The notes: generated by a model from the sequence alone, not told the origin. A stretch of DNA of 64,000 bases from Bradyrhizobium sp. 200 (GCF_023100945.1 NZ_CP064689.1:6740001-6804000); one strand, 5' to 3'; numbered from the stretch's first letter, positions 28,073 through 38,459 are shown. A program made the numbers and translations.

Positions 28073-29433
28073 GATGGGGAAGACGGCCCCGCTCCCTCGG
28101 CGCCGGCGATATACTGGCGATGGACGAACCCGCTAACAGGAGCAATTCACCAATGGAAGTCGCGACAATTGGGTTGGACATTTCGAAGCACGTCTTTCAC
28201 ATCCATGCAGTTGATGGCCAAGGCCAAGTGGCCGGTCGCCAACGCCTCCGGCGAGGCGAGATCGTGTCGTTCTTCTCCTCGCTCGCACCTTGCCTAGTCG
28301 GCATTGAGGCCTGCGCGACTGCTCACCACTGGGCGCGGGAGATTCGGCAGTTGGGACACAATGTGAGATTGATCCCGCCAGCCTATGTTAAACCCTACGT
28401 ACGAAGAGGAGCCAAGAATGACGCCGCTGACGCGGCCGCGATCTGCGAAGCGGTCACCCGTCCCAATATGCGGTTCGTTCCAATCAAGAGCGTCGAGAAC
28501 CAGGGCTTCTTGATGCTTCATCGTGCAAGAGGCTTGTTGGTCCGCCAACGAACCATGACAGCCTGCGCCGTTCGGGCTCACTTTGCTGAGTTCGGAATCA
28601 TTGTCGGGCAAGGCCGGCAACGGATGGATGGTCTGGTGGACTTGTTGGATGACGAGGAACTGACGCTACCGGCCCACGCCCGCATCGCACTAGCCGTCCT
28701 TGTGAACCAACTGAAGGAATTGGACCGGCAGGTCGAGGCCATCGAGCGCGAGCTAGCTCAGATCCAGCGAGTAAATCCGATGGCGAAGTTACTGTCCTCG
28801 ATTCCCGGGATCGGTCCCATAACGGCCACGGCTCTCGCCGCGACCGTGCCGGACGCGATAATGTTCCGCTCCGGGCGGGAGTTCGCGGCTTGGCTTGGCC
28901 TGACGCCTAAGCAGACTTCCACCGGCGGGAAGGATCGGCTCGGCCGGATTACGAAACAGGGCGATTCCTATCTCAGGCACTTGCTTGTCATCGGAGCACG
29001 TAACGTCGTTCGGTACCCAAAGGCACGCTCCCGGGTTGGAGGCGGCTGGATCGAAGCCCTGCTTGAACGGCGTCGGCCCATGGTCGTCGCCGTCGCCGTT
29101 GCCAACAAGTTGGCCCGGATCGTCTGGGCGATGATGACGACCGGGGAGTTCTATCGGCCTAAGCTCGCGGCCTGACTTTCCGCGTATGTTGGCCACCTTA
29201 TGGTGTGAGGGCAAATGACAGCATGATGGACACCGGCGGAGCTGGGGATCGAGCAAGCCCGAAGAGCTTTAAGCGCAACAAGCGCGACCCGTTGATGAGG
29301 CCTCGATCCGCGATCTCCATCAGGGCCAGCGGCCATGGCATCGGTCGCACTAACAGGCCGTATACATGAACGCACCCGACCCGTATCCAAAGTGCTGCTG
29401 AAATCCCTTGCATCCGCGGGGCCGTCTATACAT
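28073..29433 (+). mobile_element. IS110-family element nested in the IS3 orfB
   Basis: The IS3 reading frame stops after FIESF at 29434 and resumes with NGRLRDELLNE at 28072, so the roughly 1.36 kb in between is the insert. A shared TGA at the two junctions leaves the exact ends ambiguous by up to three bases. There are no clear terminal inverted repeats, as is usual for this family. Confidence 0.8.
28153..29175 (+). CDS. IS110-family transposase
   Basis: An intact 340-residue DEDD-type transposase. The N-terminal RuvC-like domain shows GLDISKHVF (first Asp), GIEACATAHHWA (Glu) and KNDAADAAAI (Asp pair). The C-terminal transposase_20 domain shows SIPGIGPITATALAA, FAAWLGLTPKQ and GRITKQGDSYLRHLLVIGA. 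ATG 28153 is preferred because similarity begins there. The 5' and 3' non-coding ends of the element (about 80 and 258 bases) may hold the bridge RNA known for this family. Probably active. Confidence 0.92.
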   Translation: MEVATIGLDISKHVFHIHAVDGQGQVAGRQRLRRGEIVSFFSSLAPCLVGIEACATAHHWAREIRQLGHNVRLIPPAYVKPYVRRGAKNDAADAAAICEAVTRPNMRFVPIKSVENQGFLMLHRARGLLVRQRTMTACAVRAHFAEFGIIVGQGRQRMDGLVDLLDDEELTLPAHARIALAVLVNQLKELDRQVEAIERELAQIQRVNPMAKLLSSIPGIGPITATALAATVPDAIMFRSGREFAAWLGLTPKQTSTGGKDRLGRITKQGDSYLRHLLVIGARNVVRYPKARSRVGGGWIEALLERRRPMVVAVAVANKLARIVWAMMTTGEFYRPKLAA

Positions 29434-30085
29434 GAAGCTTTCGATGAAGGCATTCTGCATGGGCTTGCCTGGCGCGATGTAGTGCCAGGCGACGCGGCTT
29501 TGATCGGCCCAGGTCAAGATGGCGTTGCTGGTAAACTCGCTGCCGTTGTCGCTGACCACCATCTTCGGTTTGCCGCGCTCCATCACCAGCCGGTCCAGCT
29601 CCCGCGCCAGCCGGCTGCCGGAGAGCGAGGTGTCGGCCACCAGCGCCAGGCTCTCGCGGGTGCAGTCGTCGACCACGGTCAGGACGCGAAAGCGGCGGCC
29701 GTCCGTGAGCTGATCCGACACGAAGTCCAGCGACCAGCGCTCGTTCGGCGCCATCGGCACCGTCATCGGCGCCCGGGTTCCGATCGCCCGCTTGCGGCCG
29801 CCGCGGCGGCGCACCGCAAGCTTCTCTTCCCGGTAGAGCCGGAACAGTTTCTTGTGGTTGATCAGATAGCCTTCCCGCTGAGCAGGACGTGCAGGCGCCG
29901 ATAGCCGAAGCGGCGGCGCTCCTGGGCGATCGCCCTCATGCGTTGGCGAAGGCCGGCATCGTCCGCCCGGGTCGTCTGGTATCTCATGGTCATGCGGCAG
30001 CAGCCGATGGCTTTACACGCCCGCCGTTCGCTCATCCCGAATGCGTCTCGCAGATGGGCGACAGCTTTCCGCTTCCCCGCGGGCG

Positions 30086-30351
30086 TCACCATTTCTTTCC
30101 CACGAGGTCCTTCAAGGCCGCATTGTCCAGCATGGCGTCGGCCAGCAGCCGTTTCAGCTGCGTGTTCTCGTCCTCCAGCGTCTTCAGCCGCTTGGCCTCC
30201 GAGACCTCCAGCCCGCCGAACTTGGCCTTCCATTTGTAGATGCTGGCGTCGCTGACGCCATGCTTGCAACACAGATCGGCGACCGAAACGCCGGCCTCGT
30301 GCTCCTTCAAAATCCCGATGTCTGCTCTTCCGAAAAGCGGCTGCGCTTCAT
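30086..30351 (-). pseudogene. IS3 orfA with frameshift
   Basis: The start MKRSRFSEEQ at 30351 is followed by a frameshift at about 30325; the remaining KEHEAGVSVADLCCKHGVSD...YKWKAKFGGLEVSEAKRLK helix-turn-helix and leucine-zipper part is in another frame. One missing base restores EEQIIGILKEHE. Confidence 0.8.
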
Positions 30352-30562
30352 GCTCTGGTCCTTGTCGTCGGCCAGAGCGAACTTCAAACTGGATTAAGCC
30401 CGTGGGGCAAGGTCACCCCTCACAAAGGCGGCACCTTAAGATCGCCCGCTAGCAACGACCGATGCTTTGAGGAATGGCGTTGCTTCCTTCGATTTTCGTA
30501 TGATTGTTGCTCCTGGAGCCGACGAGTTGGGACATATTTTTCTACCAGCGCCCTAAAGGGAC

Positions 30563-30593
30563 TTGAATCGTACGTAGCGTCAAATTGTACGGT
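30563..30593 (+). promoter_or_regulatory. NolA/MerR-type promoter repeat, copy 7 (class B)
   Basis: The -35 is TTGAAT, the spacer is 19 bp (CGTACGTAGCGTCAAATTG) and the -10 is TACGGT. It lies 200 bases upstream of the second GcrA-like pair and mirrors copy 3. Confidence 0.6.
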
Positions 30594-30793
30594 ATCAAAG
30601 TAGGCAGCACCGGTTCCACGTGTCCCAGCTCCTCAAGAAAGTAACAATAGTCGAAAAACAGCAGACGTGATTCCTAGTGCGCTTGCGCGAGCCGCCTGTT
30701 TCGCGCGTGTGACGGCTTGCTCCTCCGTGCTAGCACACAACCAGCTCAGGTCGAAGGCTTTTGTTATGTCCGCACAGATCACTGGGAGGTGAT

Positions 30794-30898
30794 ATGCCGA
30801 CTAAACGCAGAAAGGTCGAGCTTTGGCGGCAAGCCTCGCTCGCCATGACCGGCACGACATTCCAAGAGATTGCCCGTTACTTCGGAGCGGCAACATGA
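30794..30898 (+). CDS. Short GcrA-like N-terminal ORF, copy 2
   Basis: A 34-residue ORF (MPTKRRKVELWRQASLAMTG then TTFQEIARYFGAAT) with a helix-turn-helix-like end and ribosome binding site GGGAGG. Its TGA stop overlaps the ATG of the next ORF (ATGA), which implies coupled translation. Together the two ORFs look like the N- and C-terminal parts of a GcrA-type regulator. Confidence 0.4.
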   Translation: MPTKRRKVELWRQASLAMTGTTFQEIARYFGAAT

Positions 30899-31212
30899 AA
30901 AACCCCGACGGCTCTAAGAAGGTCTTGCTAGTCGATCACGTTGAAGGCCAGTGCCGGGCCATTATTGGCTTCAAAAATGGAGAGCCCGGAGCCCCCTATA
31001 TGTGTGGCGAGCCTGTATTGCGAGGGCCGCACACGAAAATGTCGTCTTGGTGCTCTTATCACTACGATCAGATGCACTCAGCTCCTGTCGAGCAGTACGT
31101 GAGCAACTGCCTATTCCCGATTCGCCCTTCCAAGCAAAAGAAACGCGCGGAGCTCAAGTTGTTTGTGTCCACCCATGGCGCCTCGGCAGGCTTTGGGCGA
31201 GCCGGAGCTTAA
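30895..31212 (+). CDS. GcrA-like C-terminal domain protein, copy 2
   Basis: A 105-residue ORF. The N-terminal 60 residues match the copy at 14460 (GQCRAIIGFKNGEPGAPYMCG, KMSSWCSYHYDQMH) with the same Cys/His pattern. It adds a 40-residue basic tail absent from copy 1. It is coupled by ATGA to the short upstream ORF. It is the right-hand end of the second copy of the collinear duplication. Role unknown; the GcrA link is pattern-based. Confidence 0.45.
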   Translation: MKNPDGSKKVLLVDHVEGQCRAIIGFKNGEPGAPYMCGEPVLRGPHTKMSSWCSYHYDQMHSAPVEQYVSNCLFPIRPSKQKKRAELKLFVSTHGASAGFGRAGA

Positions 31213-31849
31213 CTTACGTCCATCATGGACGTGTAGAAATTGCGTCGCTGGCATCCGTCGTGCGTGGGTACGTCAGCTTCTCTCGCTTTTTCGCAGATCG
31301 CGCAAGCTGCCATCATTCTGGCTGGTGATTCGATGCGGCCCTCAAGGATAAGAGCACGGCGATGACGAACCCGGGCGCGATCGAACAGGCGAGCCAGCAC
31401 TGGCCAGCGCAGCATGTCCCGACCGCGCTTCCCGCTGACGCGCATAGGAGCCCCGCGCCCATACAAACCCGGAATGTAACGTCGATGCTGGCGCCACACA
31501 GCGTCGCGTATCCTTGTACCCGTCGGCCAGTGTTCGCCTACAAGGTGTACCGCAAATATGCCGAGCAAGCGCACTCGACTATTACTATGGTCCCGGCAGC
31601 TGGCGTGTTCGGCAGCGAGCACTCAAAGTGGCCGAGCGAAACTTTCGGTGTGATCGAGACTCGCCGCCTCATGATCGCTCGCTCCTGAAACGCCACTCGA
31701 CGCAATAATACCGTGGTCCAGATCTTCCAAGGAGGTGGAGCGCCCTGCCTTGATCGCGTTGGGAGGGATTTAGTTCATTCATCGTTGGAGGATGGCATAA
31801 CATTAAATGCCACCGGATCCCCTTCATGCGACGGTTCCTAGTCATAATT
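31213..31849. other. Non-coding stretch
   Basis: No supported gene. If an intact fixX had followed fixC it would lie here, but I see no ferredoxin cysteine motif. Confidence 0.4.
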
Positions 31850-33173
31850 TACTCCGTGCTTGCCGAGCGCAACGACGGCCTCTCTACCAGCGTGACGATC
31901 TGCCTGGCTTTCCTTTAGCGATTCACGTCTATCCGGACGACCACCATGGCCGCCGTGCTGGTAAAGTCGACCTCTCCGCCTCCGGCGCGCTGCTGACGCG
32001 ACTGAAGTTCTGTATCGCCTTCGAGACGAGCTGCTGAGGGTGAGAAGAAAATTTTGCGGCTGCGTATGCAGCAGCGATAGCACGTCATGCCTTTTCGCGT
32101 GCTTAAAGGATCCATCCAGCATTTTCTTGTATAGTGAGAGGCTATCCCATCTCATGAGATCGCCGCGCGACTTCACGCGGAAGATCGCTTCCGCGGCAAT
32201 TCTCCCTGAGATCATTGAAACATTCCCGGCTTTGTGATCGATGGTGTCGTTGGGCTGGGCGGCATCCCCGACAACCACCCAGCCCTTGCCATAGAGCCTA
32301 GGTATGCTGTTGTAGCCGCCTTTGGAAATGAGGTGTGCGGAGTATTCTCTAATATTCGAGCCGTCGATTAGCGGTACGATCGACGGGTGACCCTTGAAGC
32401 GGTCGAGTAGCTCGTAGGCTGTTTCTCCCGTGCGCTGGAACTCTAAGCAGCCGATCCGAGGGAGATGCTCTCCCTATTCGCGTAGATGAACCCTACGACC
32501 GTCATGCCGCGCGAGATGTTGCCGACGGCCTCGATCACCACGCCTTTGTCGCCCTTGAGACTGAGACGGGCTTCGATGGCCTCGCGCGGCAAACAGTGCA
32601 TTTCTTTTACCGTCAGCGCAACCTGATCGGGCTTCGGCCTTTCGCGCAAGCCCGCTCGCGTGCCGAGCAAGCCATTAACGCCCTCGGCGAGCACCAGCAC
32701 ATCGGCGTAAATTATGCCATCCTGGCGGTCGGTACGCACACCAATGACACGGCCACGGCGGTTCTGTGACAGCTCCGTAACGTTGGTTTGGCACAGGACG
32801 GTGGCACCCGCCTCCCTTACCTTGGAGGAGAGCCATTTGTCGAACTGGGCGCGGATAACGGTGAAGCGGTTCGAACGCCCGTAGCTGAAATCGTCAAAGC
32901 GATAGCGCAGCCCCAGGCGGGAGCAGTCATCCAGCATCCAGAACCGCTGCTCGGTTACATGACGTTCGAGCGGTGCATCCTTGCGGAAATCCGGGATCAG
33001 CTCGGGCCAGCATGTCGGCATTCAGGATTTCACTCTGCACATTCTTCGATCCGGAATATTCGCCGCGCTCGAGCTGCAGCACCTTCAAGCCGCGCTTGGC
33101 CATGGTCAGCGCCGCAGCGTTGCCGGCCATTCCGGCGCCGACTACGATTGCATCGAACCTATCGTCGATCATG
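31850..33173 (-). pseudogene. fixC: fixC (electron-transfer flavoprotein:quinone reductase-like), frame-disrupted
   Basis: The start is good (ATG 33173 with GGAG), followed by [20 protein letters not shown], the FAD Rossmann motif. The frame shifts near 33005 (before [19 protein letters not shown]), again near 32455 (before EFQRTGETAYELLDRFKG), and the C-terminal end decays after LHTQPQNFLLT. FixC normally passes electrons from FixAB to the quinone pool for nitrogenase. With several lesions this copy cannot work. It follows the fixB pseudogene and intact fixA, and no fixX is visible. Confidence 0.88.
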
Positions 33174-33199
33174 GGCGTTCTCCTTCGTTCAGTTGCGCC

Positions 33200-34213
33200 G
33201 TTTGGAATCCTGCCTTCTTCCGATCCGGTCGCGAATGCGGCGATGGCCGCGCACGCAATGCGGCTGTGAGCGACGGCCCTAAACTGGCTCGCGTCGCTGG
33301 CGCTACGGATGCATACAAGAAAGATCGGCGTGTTGTTGCCGATGATCAGGTCGGTGCCTTCGACGCCGACACGATGCTGGACTGCGCCGGAAAAAACCGG
33401 AGGCGATATACAGACTCGGCTTGCCGTCTTGGCGGCTTGCCCTATTTGCCCGTCGTACGTGAGACGGCCCTTCTGTACCGACGGACGCGAGCGCCATGTT
33501 CGGCAAGCGCTGCGCCGAGCTGGCGATTGTCCGGGGTACCCTAACCCCAAACCGCGGGGAACTAAGACGCCGGCATAGGCGAGATTGGATTCAGCGGATT
33601 CGCGGCCAGCTATAAACGATAGCATTTTGGCGACGAGGCCGGCTTTGAGCAGATCCACGGAATAGATGATAACAGGGCCAAGATCGCGCGTGACGCGCTC
33701 GGGCATTGCCATCACGCGCGGGCGTACGGTGGCCATTTGCGGTCCTATTCATTTGTAGATCGTGCACGGCAGCGAGGTGCTGCCGGCAAGCAACGTGGCC
33801 GTCACGGAGCCGGTCAGATCGCAGCCGAACGTCGTCCGTGATGGCAGGATTGTCGGCCTGTGGGAGTTGACGGCGTCGATCAGCGCCTTCGTGTAGAACT
33901 CCTTGCGATGCTCCTGCTGCACATTATAGACAAAGTCGGCATACACCATGTCGGCGCCGTAAGAGGATGCGCGCGCGGCATTGCGCATCGCCTCGCGCTC
34001 GAGGCGGAGCGCGACGGCTGCGACATCGACCTTCAGCTTTCCCGCAAGTTTGCGCTCGGCTCCCATCAGCTCCCAGGATATGGAATGCACCTCGCCGCGC
34101 CCCTGCTCAATGCCTACCCAGAAATGGTTGTCGGCCCTGAAATGCTCCGCGTTCTTCTTGACGGCAGCGCGCCCTTCCCTAATCGACGCGGCAGCTTTTA
34201 TTGCAGTGCTCAT
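33200..34213 (-). pseudogene. fixB: fixB (ETF alpha-like), truncated internally and degenerate
   Basis: The start at 34213 lies two bases after the fixA stop. Recognisable FixB pieces are HFWVGIEQGRGEVHSISWEL and KVDVAAVAL, then after a stop [20 protein letters not shown] and [16 protein letters not shown] segment of about 35 codons between the two parts is missing (LAGSTSLPCTI joins sequences that are apart in normal FixB), and the frame shifts near 33.5 kb. The FAD-binding C-terminal half is not intact. Confidence 0.88.
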
Positions 34214-34215
34214 CG

Positions 34216-35073
34216 CTAAAACTGCTTCAGATCAGGATCGCCGGTCAGGGCTGCAAGGTCGGCTTCAAGCCTCGGCTGGTACTTGAACATGGCGTCAATC
34301 AATGCTTCCGCCGGTTGCTCGGCAGGCTCCACCAATACGGCCTTCTCAGCGCGCGCAGTTGGCGCGAAGACCCGCTTGACGACCGTTGGCGAGCCCTTGA
34401 GACCACATTTTGAGATGTCTTCGACATCTGCGTGCTGCGCGCTCCATTTCACGATCTGGGCCCGGGCGGCACGCAATGCATCCGCCATGGCGCCGCGGCG
34501 GATCTGGTTGGTCGCCTCCAGCATGGTAATAAGACACGGCAGTCTCGTACGCAGCACCTGGACGCCGCCTTCTGAGCGCCGTTCCGCTTCAATCGTGCGT
34601 GCGGTGAGATCGAGGGTTCTGATCTTGGCGACGTAGGTGAGCTGTAGCACACGAAGCCGCTTCGCGATGCCGGGCCCAACCTGCGCGGTGTCGCCATCGA
34701 TGGTCTGCTTGCCCGTAAAGATGAGGTCGGGCTGGCCGTATTCCTTGCCGATTTTGCGGATGGCAGTCGCCAGTGCGTAAGTCGTCGCCAATGTGTCGGC
34801 GCCCGCGAAGCAGCGGTCGGTGAGCAGTACGGCGCGATCGGCGCCAACGGTCAGTGCCTTACGTAAGGATTCCTCGGCCGACGGCGGCCCCATTGTAAGG
34901 ACGGTGATCTCGCCGCCAAATTTATCGCGCAGCTCGAGCGCGGCTTCCAATGCAAACAGATCGTAAGGATTGATGATGGTCGGCACCCCCTGGCGCATGA
35001 TCGTGTTGGTGACGGGGTGCACACGGATCTGCGCGGAGTCAGGGACCTGCTTGATGCAGACGACATTGTGCAT
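34216..35073 (-). CDS. fixA: FixA, electron-transfer flavoprotein beta-like subunit
   Basis: A 285-residue intact FixA (MHNVVCIKQVPDSAQIRVHP at the start; ETF beta motifs LTVGADRAVLLTD and GKQTIDGDTAQVGPGIAKRL, seen in parts). With FixB it would bifurcate electrons toward nitrogenase reductase. It is the first gene of a minus-strand fixABC order, but its fixB and fixC partners next door are broken, so functional partners must be encoded elsewhere if fixA is used. A -24/-12 RpoN promoter lies 39 bases upstream of the ATG, so NifA control is expected. Position behind nifA agrees with B. japonicum. Confidence 0.95.
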   Translation of the reverse strand: MHNVVCIKQVPDSAQIRVHPVTNTIMRQGVPTIINPYDLFALEAALELRDKFGGEITVLTMGPPSAEESLRKALTVGADRAVLLTDRCFAGADTLATTYALATAIRKIGKEYGQPDLIFTGKQTIDGDTAQVGPGIAKRLRVLQLTYVAKIRTLDLTARTIEAERRSEGGVQVLRTRLPCLITMLEATNQIRRGAMADALRAARAQIVKWSAQHADVEDISKCGLKGSPTVVKRVFAPTARAEKAVLVEPAEQPAEALIDAMFKYQPRLEADLAALTGDPDLKQF

Positions 35074-35111
35074 GTGCTTCTCCAGGCGTTACGTGGGCCT
35101 GTGAAACGAAC

Positions 35112-35127
35112 AGCAAGCCTCGTACCA
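35112..35127 (-). promoter_or_regulatory. RpoN (-24/-12) promoter of fixA
   Basis: On the minus strand the site reads TGGTACG-AGGC-TTGCT, with GG and GC ten bases apart as required for sigma-54. It lies 39 bases upstream of the fixA start codon. I did not find a clear NifA upstream site (TGT-N10-ACA) in the next 300 bases. Confidence 0.8.
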
Positions 35128-35545
35128 TTGCAGCGATTTCGAAAACGGACAGCAACACAAGGGCTTGTGCGAGGCTCATGACAATGTCGGCAACGTTCCC
35201 CAGCGCCAGAATTGCGACATTCGTCGTGAATGCGACAGCTACCGCCATTGATTAACAAGAGCGCGGCCGACCCGGGATGCGCTTCCCCTCAATGCATTAG
35301 TAGATCCGCTCCCGTAGCGGAGCTGCATAGCTCACGAGCGACTGTGACCGCCTGAGCCGATTCGTACTCCATGATACTTCGAATCACAGGAGCAAATCGC
35401 CCTCTGCGTCTCACTGAGGTGAACGCATCTTTTGAGATTCGGCTCTGCATGAGCTCACGCTAGCAAACTCAAATCTCGTATGCATAGCGGACCGTCGTTC
35501 AGATCACGAGGCGGCTTGTTTGACGCGCTCAGGCGAACCGCGCTA
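35128..35545. other. nifA-fixA intergenic region
   Basis: No gene is seen in these 418 bases; they contain only the upstream part of the fixA promoter region. Confidence 0.5.
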
Positions 35546-37306
35546 TTAGAAACGCTTGATCTCGATACCGTATTTCCTCAGCGCGTATCCGATTTGACGC
35601 GGCGTCACTCCAAGCAGGCGCGCCGCCTTTGCCTGCGCCCAGCCTGACCTCTCCATAGCCGCGATAACGCGCTCGCGATCGACCATGTTCGCACCGCTGA
35701 CGAGAGGTGCGCCGGCAGGCGCCAGCGGAGCCTGCTCGCTGCCGCCGGGCGAGACCGCAAACGCCGCCGATGGAGCAGCCTGGAATGTGGCCGGTTTCGC
35801 GGGCACTGGTACAATTGGGCCCGGCTGCAGCGCTATCTCATCCGATGCGCTCTTCCACAGAATCGCGGAAAGGCACTGACCGTGGCAACAGGCAAAGTCG
35901 TCTCTGACAATCGATGGTCCATGGGCGAGCGTCGCTGTCCGCTGCACGCAGTTTTCGAGCTCGCGGACATTGCCAGGAAAACCGCAGTTCATCAGCACTC
36001 CAATCGCACTCGCATCGAATGTCAACGTACGGCCGTTTTCGCTGTTGAAATTCTTAAGAAACTGAGCAGCGAGGAGCGGAATATCACTGCGCCTTTCGCG
36101 CAGCGGCGGCAGCAGCAAGGGGACCACACTAATGCGATAATAAAGGTCGGTTCGGAACTCGTTCCTTGCCACCGCCTCTTCTAGGTTCTTATTCGTCGCG
36201 GCGATCACGCGAACATCGACCTTAATGGTCTGATTACCGCCGACGCGCTCAAATTCCTGCTCCTGCAGCACGCGCAGCAGCTTTGCCTGGAACGAGGCCG
36301 AGATCTCCCCAATCTCGTCTAGAAACAGGGTCCCCTTGTCGGCGAGCTCGAATCGACCTTTACGTGTATTGAACGCGCCGGTGAAGGCGCCCTTCTCATG
36401 GCCGAACAATTCGGATTCGAGGACCGTCTCAGTGAGTGCCGCGCAATTGAGCTTTATGAACGGCCGCTTAGCGCGGGCCGATCGCTCGTGAATGGCCTTA
36501 GCGACCAGCTCCTTCCCTGTACCGGATTCGCCGCGCAACAGAACGGTGCTATTCGACTTAGCTACAACAGCGATCTTCTCCAGCATCGCGCGCAGCGCCG
36601 GACTGTCGCCAATGATCCCCTCGACACTAACCTTCTTCCCCTCCCGCACCGGGTGCTTTAGCTCGGACAACTGCTTCTGCAGCCGGTCCTTCTCCGCCAT
36701 AAGTCGCTCGCGATCGCACTCGAACAGTCGATGCAGCTTTACCGTCTGACCGACCAGGTCGGCGATCATGGTAAGCAGCATGACGTCGTAATCGAGCCGG
36801 ATACTTGACCTGCTGTCCAAAAGGCGGTCGATGGTCAGCGCACCTACGACTTTCGCATCGATGCGAATAGGAACCCCGATGAATGAAACCGGAATGTCGT
36901 CGGAGGCCCCAAGCACATCCAGGTCGGAAGCACTAAAGGCAGAATGCAGCGTGACGTTCTCGGCGACGAGCGGCCCCTCCGTCGCCGCGATCACGTCGAT
37001 TGCCTTCTGCGGCGGTCGCATCCGGTCGCGCTCGTCGCTGCGTTCGCTCAATCCGGCGCCAACGGTTATGTCCGCTACGCCATCATCGTCGAAAAGCGAG
37101 ATGATGCCGTGCCGTACCTGCACAAACGATTGTAGAAGATCTACGACATTGGCCAATGTGACTTCGAGGCGGCAGGGAGCAGTCAGAAGCTTCGCAATTT
37201 CGAAGATGCCGGCGAGCGCGTTCTCGTGCGACGGCGCAATTGTAACCTCGAGGTCCGTTTCTGACCTTGAGTTAGGCCTTTCGCGTACAGAAGCGATATG
37301 CAGCAT
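35546..37306 (-). CDS. nifA: NifA, RpoN-dependent activator of nif/fix genes
   Basis: A 586-residue NifA from ATG 37306 ([11 protein letters not shown], where similarity to known rhizobial NifA starts; an upstream ATG would add 43 residues). Order: GAF domain; AAA+ domain with GESGTGKE (Walker A), GAFTGA loop (sigma-54 contact) and LFLDEIGE (Walker B); then the linker; then a C-terminal helix-turn-helix ([20 protein letters not shown]). The oxygen-sensing pattern C-X11-C ... C-X4-C is present ([14 protein letters not shown] and ACCHGQC), so activity should be lost in air, as in B. japonicum. It lies between fixR and fixA on the same strand. Confidence 0.97.
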   Translation of the reverse strand: MLHIASVRERPNSRSETDLEVTIAPSHENALAGIFEIAKLLTAPCRLEVTLANVVDLLQSFVQVRHGIISLFDDDGVADITVGAGLSERSDERDRMRPPQKAIDVIAATEGPLVAENVTLHSAFSASDLDVLGASDDIPVSFIGVPIRIDAKVVGALTIDRLLDSRSSIRLDYDVMLLTMIADLVGQTVKLHRLFECDRERLMAEKDRLQKQLSELKHPVREGKKVSVEGIIGDSPALRAMLEKIAVVAKSNSTVLLRGESGTGKELVAKAIHERSARAKRPFIKLNCAALTETVLESELFGHEKGAFTGAFNTRKGRFELADKGTLFLDEIGEISASFQAKLLRVLQEQEFERVGGNQTIKVDVRVIAATNKNLEEAVARNEFRTDLYYRISVVPLLLPPLRERRSDIPLLAAQFLKNFNSENGRTLTFDASAIGVLMNCGFPGNVRELENCVQRTATLAHGPSIVRDDFACCHGQCLSAILWKSASDEIALQPGPIVPVPAKPATFQAAPSAAFAVSPGGSEQAPLAPAGAPLVSGANMVDRERVIAAMERSGWAQAKAARLLGVTPRQIGYALRKYGIEIKRF

Positions 37307-37585
37307 GACCGTGTCTCCGTTGTTCTGGCCGTCCTCCCTGTCACCTTGTTCGGATTTGCGCGTACTGTGTTGCAATGCCATCCTCGATCTCGGGCCAACT
37401 TTCATGGATGACGGCAAGAGATAACGCATTTTCATGGCACGACAATAAACAAGGCAGTAAAATTATAGTGCCTCGATTTTGCTGCTTACTTTTCGCGACA
37501 TCGACGCGCGAGTTTTCTCGGCGAACGCGAGTTCCATTGAGGTAACTCAAATCAGCTGCGAATTGACTATTCCGGGTGCGTCCGA

Positions 37586-38422
37586 TCACAGGTGTTGGCC
37601 ACCGTTGATCGGAACCTCGGTGCCCGTGACATAACTCGCCGCATCCGAGCATAGGAAAAAGACGACCCGCGCGACCTCTTCTGGCGTGCCCACGCGGCGC
37701 AGCGGGATGTTTGGCACAAGCCGGGCTTCCGTGTCAGGTGACAGAATGTCCGTCTTGATTTCGCCGGGCGCAATCGCATTGACGCGAATGCCATGCGGCG
37801 CATAGTCGTACGCCATTTCGCGCGTTAGGCAGGCGAGCGCAGCTTTCGACGTCGCATAAGCACTGCCGGCAAACGGGTGCACCCGCGAACCCGCAATTGA
37901 GGTCACGTTGACAACTGATCCCGACGCAGTTTTCAGCTCGCGAAAAAGGCCTTGCGCGAGCAGAATCGGCGCCACGAGATTGAGGTGGAACACGCTCATC
38001 CAGGTGTCGACTGACGTCGACAACGACGTCAGTCGCGTGCCGCTCGAGGTCTTCGGTGAAATGCCGGCATTGTTGATCAATGCGTGCAACGGCGCGCCCG
38101 CAAGGCGCTCCTTGATCTCGGCGATGGCACCAGGCAACATCCGATGGTTGCTGAGATCGACCTGGATATGATCGTCTGCACCTGAGTTCCAAGGGCATAG
38201 CCCGCCATCGAAGGCCTGGCGCGCGCAAGAAATGACGCGCCAACCCGCTTGCGAAAATAGCTTTCCGGTGGCGTGGCCGATGCCACGCGATGCCCCGGTC
38301 AACAGCACAGTCTTCTGCTCTCCCTGCGGGATGGGGCCCCTATCGGTCTGAAATGGACAGCGCACATCCGTCGCCGACGATGGATCGGCAACGGCATCGT
38401 CATTTCTCCGGTCGGAACTCAA
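37586..38422 (-). CDS. fixR: FixR, short-chain dehydrogenase-like protein
   Basis: A classical short-chain dehydrogenase: TGASRGIG nucleotide-binding loop, NNAGIS, and YATSKAA active site (Tyr-x3-Lys). I place the start at TTG 38422. It has a GGAGG ribosome binding site four bases away and gives 278 residues, which I recall as the length of B. japonicum FixR. No in-frame ATG fits, and the longer frame upstream runs through the promoter. FixR is co-transcribed with nifA in B. japonicum; its enzymatic role is unknown and it is dispensable there. The gap to nifA is 279 bases. Confidence 0.9.
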   Translation of the reverse strand: MSSDRRNDDAVADPSSATDVRCPFQTDRGPIPQGEQKTVLLTGASRGIGHATGKLFSQAGWRVISCARQAFDGGLCPWNSGADDHIQVDLSNHRMLPGAIAEIKERLAGAPLHALINNAGISPKTSSGTRLTSLSTSVDTWMSVFHLNLVAPILLAQGLFRELKTASGSVVNVTSIAGSRVHPFAGSAYATSKAALACLTREMAYDYAPHGIRVNAIAPGEIKTDILSPDTEARLVPNIPLRRVGTPEEVARVVFFLCSDAASYVTGTEVPINGGQHL

Positions 38423-38459
38423 ACACGCCTCCGATTCTGTCCTTGCCCGTGAGCGACCG

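Larger units (their letters stand above)
27803..30092 (-). pseudogene. IS3 orfB (DDE transposase), frameshifted and interrupted
   Basis: Three pieces are visible: 30092-29862 (KRKAVAHLRDAFGMSERRAC, RRRFGYRRLHVLL), 29814-29434 (WSLDFVSDQLTDGRRFRVL, VVDDCTRESLALV, VSDNGSEFTSNAI, with two Asp of the DDE triad) and 28072-27803 (ARPHSQLGWRTPSEFA). A one-base deletion after HVLL and the IS110 insertion separate them. Confidence 0.85.
27785..30415 (-). mobile_element. IS3-family element (IS407-like), frameshifted and interrupted by IS110
   Basis: Terminal inverted repeats begin TGACCTTGCCCC at both ends (27785 rightwards and 30415 leftwards) and are still recognisable to TTTATCCAG/CTTAATCCAG. CCCC flanks both ends, consistent with a 4-bp target duplication. 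Without the nested IS110 the element is about 1.27 kb. Its orfA has a one-base deletion near 30325, and orfB has another near 29882 plus the IS110 insertion, so it cannot transpose by itself. Confidence 0.85.

Noticed and set aside
29335..30397. Long plus-strand frames across the IS3 element
   Set aside because: They are antisense shadows of the GC-rich IS3 transposase genes, which are supported by motifs and terminal repeats.
31272..31296. Possible tts box start (GTCAGCTTCTC)
   Set aside because: The following bases do not match the GAAAGC core of the TtsI-binding consensus and no type III gene follows.
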